DNA of 46,318 nucleotides from contig NZ_JAATVW010000028.1 in the NCBI RefSeq assembly GCF_011947225.1, positions 1 through 46,318 of the forward strand. The letters run 5' to 3'. The notes under the pieces are model-generated. The model was given only the letters and a program-made list of their open reading frames with translations. It made no database searches and was not told where the DNA came from. Below are positions 41,021 to 46,318 of the stretch, piece after piece. Source of the DNA: Planosporangium flavigriseum (lineage in GTDB: Bacteria; Actinomycetota; Actinomycetes; Mycobacteriales; Micromonosporaceae). The translations under genes and the position numbers were made by a program. Numbering within the stretch: the first letter of the stretch is position 1; each line of letters opens with the position of its first letter.

Positions 41021-41939
41021 CTCGTTCGTCAGACCCCCGGTCGAGGACCGGTCGCAACGGGTCGCGGGTCAGCGCCTTGAGCACGGCCGCGAGTTCGCGC
41101 AGGCTCGGGCGCCGGGCCGGCTCAGGATCGAGGCACGCCTCGACCACGGTCCGAAACTCGGCGGGCAGCGTGCGTCGCCACCGTCGTAACGGCACGGCCG
41201 GGCGTTCCAGCTGAAGATACCGATGGTCCTGCACGGCCGCCTCCTCTTGGGAGTTCAGCGGGGCGAAGGGAGCATCCCCGGACGCCGCCTCGTAGAGCGT
41301 GGTCCCGATTCCCCACACGTCGGTGGCGGTGGTCACCGTCTCGCCGCGCACCTGCTCGGGCGCGAGGTACTCACGGGTTCCGCGGCCCCGAGTGGTCGGT
41401 CCGGGTGGCGCGGCGAGGCTGAGGTCGATGACCTTCGCGATGCCCTGCTGCTCGATGACGTTGGCCGGTTTGAGGTCCAGGTGCAGGTATCCCGTGCCGT
41501 GCAGGTAGTGCATCGCACTGCACAGGTGCAGTCCCAGGTAGGCGAGGTCGACGATGGGCAGTCGACGGGGCGCCATCTCGATGTAGTCCTCGAGCGTCAG
41601 GCCCGGGAACGTCTCGAGGATGACGACCGGGTCCGGCTCGCGGAACACGGCGTAGGCCCGCACGAGGTGCGGGTGGGACATGCGCAGCGCCAGTTCGCCC
41701 TCCCGCAGGAGCCGCGTGCGTACCCGCTCGACCCCTCGGCGGTCCGGGCGGATCACCTTGGCTATGCAACTGCAGAACCGCTCGTAGCTCCACACGTCGT
41801 AGACGTCGAGCGCGTCGCCGCGGCTGATGTGCGCCAGGACTTCGTAGCCGGGTGCGAGCGGGTAGGCCGGTGGGAACGGTGGTTCGCACTCCTCCTCGGG
41901 TGTGGCTTCGCTGACCTCGGTGGCTGGCGCTACGGCCAT
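40986..41939 (-). CDS. Hanks-type Ser/Thr protein kinase with altered catalytic motifs
   Basis: A soluble 317-residue kinase with one catalytic domain (about 33-290) and no transmembrane or sensor domain. ATP-site Lys61 lies in CIAKVIRP, with Glu80 or Glu82 as helix C partner. The catalytic loop is HLDLKPAN (base Asp155, Lys157, Asn160), so HRD has become HLD. The metal-binding motif is IDLS (Asp172) in place of DFG. APE is LAPEQ. The glycine-rich loop is degenerate (ISRGDALDVYDVW). All essential acidic residues and Lys remain, so activity is plausible. It overlaps the ABC exporter gene by 10 nt and is thus co-translated with it. A substrate candidate is the Arg/Ser-repeat peptide encoded at 44004-44147. 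Confidence 0.85.
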   Translation of the reverse strand: MAVAPATEVSEATPEEECEPPFPPAYPLAPGYEVLAHISRGDALDVYDVWSYERFCSCIAKVIRPDRRGVERVRTRLLREGELALRMSHPHLVRAYAVFREPDPVVILETFPGLTLEDYIEMAPRRLPIVDLAYLGLHLCSAMHYLHGTGYLHLDLKPANVIEQQGIAKVIDLSLAAPPGPTTRGRGTREYLAPEQVRGETVTTATDVWGIGTTLYEAASGDAPFAPLNSQEEAAVQDHRYLQLERPAVPLRRWRRTLPAEFRTVVEACLDPEPARRPSLRELAAVLKALTRDPLRPVLDRGSDERVTAPAAAPIAG

Positions 41940-43906
41940 GGGAGCACCGTTCTTCCTTCCGAAGGGTTGGGCAGGGTGGCTGTCGAATGCCCGGCTCCCG
42001 CGAGAGCGGGACTGGTCGGCCCCGCCGCGATACCACGGGTCGGGACCGGCGCGACCCCGGTGAACCGCTGCCGGCGGTGCAGTGCGAGCCCCGATGACCG
42101 GTACAACTGCCGGTAGTGGCCGCCCCGCTTCAACAGTTCGTCGTGGGTGCCCCGCTCCACGATGGCGCCGTGGTCGAGCACCACGATTTCGGTGGCGTCC
42201 CGCGCGAGGAGCAGGTCGTGGGAGATCACGATCGTCGTCCGGCCGGCCATGAGCCGCCGGGCCGGTTCGAGGACCCGCGCGCCGGACTGCGGATCGAGCC
42301 CGGTCGTCGGTTCGTCCATGAGCAGCACCGGCGCGTCGCGGATCATGGCACGGGCGATCGCGATCCGCTGGCGCTGGCCACCGGAGAGGCGCGAACCGCG
42401 CTCGCCGATCCGGGTGTCGTAGCCGTCGGGCATGGCCATGACGAAGTCGTGCGCGTCGGCGGCCCGGGCGGCCGCCTCGATCTCCGCGTCGGTCGCGCCG
42501 GGCCGACCGTACGCGATGTTGTCCCGGATGGTGCCGTCGAAGACGAGGGTCTCTTGGAGCACGACCGCGATGTTCTGGCGCAGGTCGTCGAGGCGGAGAT
42601 CCCGGAGGTCGATACCGTCCACCGTTACCTGCCCGTCGTCGGGGTCGTGGAACCGCAGCAGCAGCCGGGCGATCGTGGACTTGCCGGCGCCGCTGGCGCC
42701 GACCAGCGCGAGGACCTGGCCGGTACCCACCCGCAGGGACACCTTGTCCAGCGCCCGCGTGCTCGTCTCCGGGTAGGTGAAGGACACCTCGTGCAACTCC
42801 ACCACGGACGGTTGGGACGGCAGCTCGCGTGGTGACGGCGGGTCGGTGACGCTCGGACGTTCATCGAGGATCTCGACCAGCCGTTCGGCGCTGGCAGCGG
42901 CGGCGTAGGCGCTGGTCATCAGCCCGTTGATGCCACGGATCGGACCGTACAGCCGGCTGAGCAGGGTAACGAAGACGAGCAGTTCGCCGACGGTGAGGCG
43001 ACCGTGGGACACCTGCCAGGCGCCGTAGCCGATGACGACCAGGGCGCCGATCATCTCCACCCCGTTGATGAGTGGCGAGTACACGCCGCGCAATCGGGCG
43101 TACGACATCTCAGCGCGGTACTTCGCCTCCGCCGCGCGGGTGAAGCGGTTGCTCTCGCGCTCCTGCTGCCCGTAGGCCTGTACCAGGGGAACGTTGCGCA
43201 GCACTTCCTCGACGACGACGCTGATCGATCCTGACCTGCGGCGCGACTCCCGGGAGACCTGTTTGATCCGCCGGCTGAAGAAGCGCGCCACCGCCCAGAA
43301 GACGGGTGCGACGACGAGCGAGACCAGCGCCAGTCGCCAGTCGAGGAGGAACAACATCACCGAGAACACCGCGATGCGCACCGCGTATGCGACGAAGTCG
43401 GCGGCACCGCCGAGAAGGAACGACTCGATGGCGGACACGTCGCTGGTGAGGCGGGATACCAGGTCGCCGAGTCGCCGGCGCTGGAAGAAGTCGATCGAGA
43501 ACGCCTGCAGGTGCCGGAAAACGTGCCCGCGCAGGTCTATGAGAAACCGCTGGCTCAACCAGGTGGAAAGAACGCCGTCGACGAAGCGGAGAACCCCTTG
43601 GATAAGCAGGAAAATAAGGTAGAGCGCCGCGACGCGCGGGAAAACGCCGAAATTTTTCGGGATGAGCATATCGTCGACGACAATTTTGAACAGCCAGACC
43701 TCGCCGGCTTCGATAAACGGCGCGACCGTGCTGATGCCGAGCACGGCCGCCAGGCCGACGGGGCGCCGACGAACGAAAGGCCAGAAGCGACGGAGAATGG
43801 TGCTGATCGGCACCGCGGCCGCTTGCTCGACGTACTCCGCGTCATCGTCGGGGGCGGGTGCCGAAACGGCGCGCCGCTTAGCCGCGTCGGGTCTCAGCAA
43901 GGCCAT
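41930..43906 (-). CDS. ABC exporter, fused membrane and ATPase domains
   Basis: A 658-residue half-exporter of the peptide/lipid/multidrug type. A six-helix membrane domain (about 35-320) is followed by the ATPase (about 370-600): Walker A GASGAGKST, Q-loop VLQETLVFDG, signature LSGGQRQRIAIARAM, Walker B LLMDEPTTG and His switch VISHDLL. There is no N-terminal C39 peptidase domain. A C-terminal tail of about 50 residues, Gly/Pro/Thr-rich, is unusual. The start ATG 43906 has GGTGG upstream; a longer open frame upstream runs through a hairpin and the peptide gene and is rejected. Immediately after a small peptide gene and overlapping a kinase, it probably exports the peptide. Confidence 0.9.
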   Translation of the reverse strand: MALLRPDAAKRRAVSAPAPDDDAEYVEQAAAVPISTILRRFWPFVRRRPVGLAAVLGISTVAPFIEAGEVWLFKIVVDDMLIPKNFGVFPRVAALYLIFLLIQGVLRFVDGVLSTWLSQRFLIDLRGHVFRHLQAFSIDFFQRRRLGDLVSRLTSDVSAIESFLLGGAADFVAYAVRIAVFSVMLFLLDWRLALVSLVVAPVFWAVARFFSRRIKQVSRESRRRSGSISVVVEEVLRNVPLVQAYGQQERESNRFTRAAEAKYRAEMSYARLRGVYSPLINGVEMIGALVVIGYGAWQVSHGRLTVGELLVFVTLLSRLYGPIRGINGLMTSAYAAAASAERLVEILDERPSVTDPPSPRELPSQPSVVELHEVSFTYPETSTRALDKVSLRVGTGQVLALVGASGAGKSTIARLLLRFHDPDDGQVTVDGIDLRDLRLDDLRQNIAVVLQETLVFDGTIRDNIAYGRPGATDAEIEAAARAADAHDFVMAMPDGYDTRIGERGSRLSGGQRQRIAIARAMIRDAPVLLMDEPTTGLDPQSGARVLEPARRLMAGRTTIVISHDLLLARDATEIVVLDHGAIVERGTHDELLKRGGHYRQLYRSSGLALHRRQRFTGVAPVPTRGIAAGPTSPALAGAGHSTATLPNPSEGRTVLPWP

Positions 43907-43949
43907 ACGTCCACCGGAATCCTTCCGTTGCCACGGCCGCCTTTCCCGC

Positions 43950-43996
43950 GCCAGGCGGCAGCGGAACCGCGCGAAGCGGTTCCGCTGCCGCCTGGC
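43950..43996 (-). terminator. Strong stem-loop between peptide gene and exporter gene
   Basis: A perfect 21-bp stem (43950-43970 with 43976-43996) with a 5-nt loop that reads TTCGC on the transcribed strand. It begins 8 nt after the peptide stop codon and ends 44 nt before the exporter start. There is no U-run, so it may be a partial terminator or an RNA-processing/stabilising structure that makes the peptide transcript much more abundant than the exporter. Confidence 0.75.
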
Positions 43997-44003
43997 ACAT
44001 GCC

Positions 44004-44147
44004 TCAGTAGGACCCCGTGTGGCGGGACTGGCTGCGGCTGTGACTGCGGCTGCGGCTGCGGCTGCGGTGGTGGTGCCGGCTGCGGCGTTGGTTGTTGCCA
44101 CAGTTCGAGCTCCCGCCGTAGCTGGGGCTGAGTCCACCGAAACTCAT
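44004..44147 (-). CDS. 47-residue Arg/Ser-repeat peptide, candidate secreted or modified precursor
   Basis: A small gene encoding, in order: a Gly/Ser-rich head (MSFGGLSPSYGGSSNCGNN), then a basic section with RRSRHHHRSRSRSRSHSRSQ and a short end SRHTGSY. It has one Cys (residue 16), a Gly-Gly at 11-12 that could be a processing site, and at least six Arg-Ser/Ser-Arg units. The ribosome binding site (GGGAGGAAATC before ATG 44147) is the strongest in the neighbourhood. A very stable stem-loop follows, then an ABC exporter and a Ser/Thr kinase on the same strand. That is the layout of a small-peptide precursor with its export and modification genes. I do not recognise the family. Other frames here are also low complexity, but none has a comparable start. 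Confidence 0.7.
   Translation of the reverse strand: MSFGGLSPSYGGSSNCGNNQRRSRHHHRSRSRSRSHSRSQSRHTGSY
44026..44076. repeat. Hexanucleotide-type repeat (GCTGCG) within the peptide gene
   Basis: On the plus strand, GCTGCG/GGCTGC units recur with small variations (GTGACT, GTGGTG). On the coding strand this is CGCAGC, encoding Arg-Ser. Because each unit is 6 nt, gain or loss by slippage changes the number of Arg-Ser dipeptides without shifting the frame. Confidence 0.7.
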
Positions 44148-44206
44148 GATTTCCTCCCTCTCGTGATTACCTTGGCGTGTCGATACACCGGGCCATCATT
44201 TAGATA

Positions 44207-44246
44207 CGTCATGAAAGCCCGGATCCGACGCGAATTGTGACGTCAC
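44207..44246 (-). promoter_or_regulatory. Palindrome upstream of the peptide gene
   Basis: GTGACGTCAC (44237-44246) is a perfect 10-bp palindrome about 90 bp upstream of the peptide start, and a related half-site TACGTCATGA lies at about 44204-44213. The 254-bp space between the carboxyltransferase stop and the peptide gene (44148-44401) contains no other gene, so an independent regulated promoter is likely. A clear -35/-10 pair is not evident to me. Confidence 0.4.
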
Positions 44247-44401
44247 CTATCCGCTGGCGCCGGTATTCTTGGTAAGGCTCCGTCCACAAGAGAACCTATG
44301 GGTTGGCAGTGGGGCTCACAACTCGAGGCGTGAAAAAGTTCGGACGCTGCCGTAGGCCGGAGCGGTGATCGAATGCGAGCGGCTGCCGTCCTATTTGGAG
44401 A

Positions 44402-45901
44402 TCAGGTATCTGACGTCAACGTTTCCCGGCCGAGGTTGCGGTACCTTGCGCGCCGCGCGGTCAGGCGGCTGACCGGATCGGTGACCAGGACACTCGCCAG
44501 TTCGTACTCGATGGCCAGCCCCATCCGGTCCAGGAACGACTCCGGCTCCTCGGCGGCATCGGGCAACTCGGGGACGACCCGGTCGACGATGCCGTGCCGC
44601 AGCAGATCGAGCGAGCGTACGCCCTGCGCGGCGGCCACCTCCGGGGCGTGATCGGGTGTGCGGTGGACGATGGCGCTGGCGCCTTCCGGCGGGAGCGGCG
44701 ACACCCAGCCGTGCTGGGCGCAGAGCACCCGGTCCGCCGGCAGCAGGGCGAGCGCGGCGCCGCCGGCCCCCTGCCCGAGCACGACCGACACGGTGGGGGC
44801 GTCGAGGCGTACCAGGTCCAGCAGGCTGTGCGCGATCGCGCTCGCGACGCCCTCTTCCTCCGCCTCCGGAGACAGGGCCGCGCCGGGCGTGTCGATGACG
44901 GTGAGCAGCGGCACGCGCAGTTCGCGGGCCAGCCGCATGCCCCGGCGGCCCACCCGTAGCGCACTTCGAAACAGGGCCGGCCCGCTCCGGTCATGTCCCA
45001 CCACAACGCAGGGGAGGCCGCCGAACGTGGCCAGCGCGAGGACGACGCCTTCGTCGACGTCCCCCTCCAGGCTGCCGTGCAGGTGCACGACGTCCAGCGC
45101 GGTGGCCCGGAGGAGGTCTCGCACCCCCGGCCGGTCGGCGCGCCGGGTCCGCTGGATCGACTCCCACGCGGAGACGTCCGGTACGGATCCGTACGGCGCG
45201 GGCGGCCGGACGCCTACCGGGTGCGGCGCGCACGCGACGTTGAGCACGCGTTCGATCGTCTCCGCGAGCTCCTCGGCGGGTACGACCGCGTCGATCAGCC
45301 CGTGCTTGTGGAGGTTCTCCGCGGACTGGACGCCGTCAGGGGGTGCCTCCCCCCGGATCGCCTCGTACGCCCGTGGGCCGAGGAACCCGATCAGCGCGCC
45401 CGGTTGCGCCAGCGTGACGTGCCCCAGCGAACCCCACGAGGCCAGTACGCCGCCGGTCGTGGGGTGTCGCAGGTACACCAGGTAGGGCAGGCCGGCTGCC
45501 CGATGCGCGGCGACAGCGTCAGTGATTTTGACCATCTGCAGGAACGCGAGGGTGCCCTCCTGCATGCGGGTGCCGCCGGAGGCGGGGGCGACCAGCAGCG
45601 GCAGCGCTTCCCTGGTCGCCCGTTCCATGGCGAGCAGGAGGCGCTCGGCCGTGGCCACCCCGATGGAGCCGCCGAGGAAACCGAAATCCCCAGCGAGCAC
45701 TGCGACTCGCCGGCCGGCGATGCGACCCTCTCCGGTCAGGACCGCCTCGGTCAGGCCGGTTTCCTGCCTCGCCCGGGCGAGCGCCGCCCGGTAATCGTCG
45801 GGCACGTCCGCGAGCGTCGGCTCCGGATCGTCCCAGGGCACCCAGGAGCCGCTGTCGAGTACCTGTTCGATAAACGCACGCGCACCCGGTTCAGACGCCA
45901 C
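44402..45901 (-). CDS. Acetyl-/acyl-CoA carboxylase carboxyltransferase, fused beta-alpha (AccD-AccA type)
   Basis: A 499-residue biotin-dependent carboxyltransferase with two crotonase-fold halves. The N-terminal half (about 1-235; AccD-like) has GDFGFLGGSIGVATAERL, PASGGTRMQEGTLAFLQM and PTTGGVLASWGSLG. The C-terminal half (about 250-490; AccA-like) has RRGMRLARELRVPLLTVIDTPGA and VLGQGAGGAALALLPAD. It lacks the zinc finger of E. coli AccD. No biotin carboxylase or biotin carrier gene is in the window, so it must work with subunits encoded elsewhere. It is on the same strand as the peptide module but 254 bp upstream, so co-transcription is uncertain. Confidence 0.88.
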   Translation of the reverse strand: MASEPGARAFIEQVLDSGSWVPWDDPEPTLADVPDDYRAALARARQETGLTEAVLTGEGRIAGRRVAVLAGDFGFLGGSIGVATAERLLLAMERATREALPLLVAPASGGTRMQEGTLAFLQMVKITDAVAAHRAAGLPYLVYLRHPTTGGVLASWGSLGHVTLAQPGALIGFLGPRAYEAIRGEAPPDGVQSAENLHKHGLIDAVVPAEELAETIERVLNVACAPHPVGVRPPAPYGSVPDVSAWESIQRTRRADRPGVRDLLRATALDVVHLHGSLEGDVDEGVVLALATFGGLPCVVVGHDRSGPALFRSALRVGRRGMRLARELRVPLLTVIDTPGAALSPEAEEEGVASAIAHSLLDLVRLDAPTVSVVLGQGAGGAALALLPADRVLCAQHGWVSPLPPEGASAIVHRTPDHAPEVAAAQGVRSLDLLRHGIVDRVVPELPDAAEEPESFLDRMGLAIEYELASVLVTDPVSRLTARRARYRNLGRETLTSDT

Positions 45902-45910
45902 GGTCGCAGC

Positions 45911-46128
45911 CTACGGTTGCCCCGGTCGGTCCGTGTCCCGGAGGAAGTCGACCGTACGGGTCTCCTCGCCCGGCCAGTGCAGCGTCGTTTCGGCCACCGG
46001 GTTCTCGGCCACGAGGTGACCGTGCGCGACGACGTAGCGCGGCCGCACCTGGCGGCGCAGGATGTCGATCCGGTCGGTAGCTGGGGGCCGCAATGCCGGA
46101 AGGGGTGGCCCGCGTGCACGCGGGCCAC
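45911..46128 (-). pseudogene. 3' remnant of an amidohydrolase (cytosine deaminase-like)
   Basis: The frame ending at 45911 reads RQVRPRYVVAHGHLVAENP followed by about 25 residues and a stop. This resembles the C-terminal beta-sandwich of cytosine deaminase/amidohydrolase proteins (a VRRYVLRGGRVVA-type strand pair). No metal-binding or catalytic part is present. Upstream the frame runs into the palindrome at 46096-46137. The nearest start is a TTG at 46093, without a ribosome site. A deletion scar is the simplest reading. Confidence 0.5.
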
Positions 46129-46137
46129 CCCTTCCGG
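46096..46137. terminator. 42-bp perfect palindrome, flagellin terminator candidate
   Basis: Positions 46096-46116 are the exact reverse complement of 46117-46137, including a central TGCA; as RNA this gives a stem of about 19 bp with a 4-nt loop. It starts 37 nt after the flagellin stop (minus strand), as expected for a terminator of a highly expressed gene. Confidence 0.75.
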
Positions 46138-46174
46138 TGCCTATGTAGTTGTCGTGCGATTAGGTCCAGCCGGT

Positions 46175-46318
46175 TCAGCCGAGGAGCTTGAGCACGCCCT
46201 GGCTGGCGATGTTGGCCTGGGCCAGCATCGCGGTACCGGCCTGGGTCAGGATCTGCGCCTTCGAGAAGTTCGTCATCTCCAGGGCCATGTCGGTGTCGGT
46301 GATGGCCGACTTCGACGC
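46175..46318 (-). CDS. fliC: Flagellin, C-terminal part (gene runs off the window)
   Basis: The last 47 residues of a flagellin: [19 protein letters not shown], then [24 protein letters not shown] and stop. This is the conserved C-terminal D0 helix that packs inside the flagellar filament core. The start and central domains lie beyond position 46318. It shows the organism builds flagella, which among filamentous actinomycetes points to zoospore formers. Confidence 0.95.
   Translation of the reverse strand, partial: ASKSAITDTDMALEMTNFSKAQILTQAGTAMLAQANIASQGVLKLLG

Noticed and set aside
43511-44131. Plus-strand ORF with a Cys/Gly-rich tail
   Set aside because: It is antisense to the exporter membrane domain and its Cys-Gly tail comes from the complement of the Arg-Ser repeat. 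No ribosome site and no family likeness; low-complexity shadow.
43907-44137. N-terminal extension of the ABC exporter with an Ala/Thr-rich stretch
   Set aside because: The open frame continues upstream of ATG 43906, but it runs through the 21-bp hairpin and through the peptide gene in another frame. The ATG at 43906 begins the normal exporter fold, and upstream starts lack a ribosome site.
44004-44147. Classical lanthipeptide or lasso precursor
   Set aside because: No cyclase, dehydratase, C39 peptidase, asparagine synthetase-like or leader-binding gene is nearby; the single Cys and Arg-Ser tract do not fit these classes.
1-46318. CRISPR array, insertion sequence, transposase, integrase, tRNA or rRNA
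   Set aside because: No regularly spaced repeats, transposase or integrase motifs, or tRNA-like cloverleaf ends were noticed on reading. I could not run a dedicated scan.

Overview
The window is high-GC actinobacterial DNA with tight operons (ATGA/GTGA stop-start overlaps), many GTG starts and strong G/C-biased third codon positions. The last 144 bases encode the C-terminus of a flagellin, so the host is a motile actinomycete. A zoospore-forming Micromonosporaceae (Actinoplanes-like) is a reasonable inference, but the sequence does not prove it.

Region 1 (1-1249) is gene-poor. It holds a decayed, frame-broken reading region on the minus strand with a hairpin after it, and a small orphan ORF followed by a hairpin. 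Region 2 (1250-14493) is a nitrogen-compound catabolic island. It contains a semialdehyde-type dehydrogenase, a divergent GntR/FCD repressor with a clear operator-like palindrome, and then a long co-directional series: omega-aminotransferase, a degraded aldehyde dehydrogenase 3' end, alanine dehydrogenase, XRE-cupin regulator, a four-gene polyamine-type ABC importer, an FAD monooxygenase, an amidohydrolase and a 2-hydroxyacid dehydrogenase. A consistent reading is uptake of an amine or N-containing compound, transamination to pyruvate, alanine recycling by Ald and aldehyde oxidation. The substrate is not known. A monoacylglycerol-lipase-like hydrolase and a VOC protein follow.

Region 3 (15915-25722) is a complete protocatechuate/4-hydroxybenzoate pathway. 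A tandem (double) IclR regulator is transcribed divergently from pcaI-pcaJ-pcaF-pcaH-pcaG-pcaB-pcaL-pobA, with an inverted-repeat operator candidate between them. Region 4 (25728-36621) has an aquaporin, two more IclR regulators, and a divergent eight-gene operon: MFS carrier, phthalate-family Rieske oxygenase, NMT1-type ABC importer (three genes), zinc alcohol dehydrogenase, a small FtsZ-like protein of unknown role and the FMN/[2Fe-2S] reductase. A strong terminator ends it. This operon probably supplies aromatic acids that enter the protocatechuate pathway.

Region 5 (36618-41020) has a decayed I9-like small gene, a cytoplasmic-looking subtilase, an alpha/beta hydrolase, a DUF892 ferritin-like gene, and the fused remains of a carbohydrate-binding module gene and a polysaccharide deacetylase. 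Region 6 (40986-45901, minus strand) is the most unusual part. It contains a 47-residue peptide gene with Arg-Ser repeats and a very strong ribosome binding site, a perfect 21-bp stem-loop, an ABC exporter and a Hanks-type Ser/Thr kinase that overlaps the exporter. An AccD/AccA-type carboxyltransferase lies upstream. I propose it as a candidate undescribed peptide modification and export module. The window ends with an amidohydrolase remnant, a 42-bp perfect palindrome and the flagellin 3' end.
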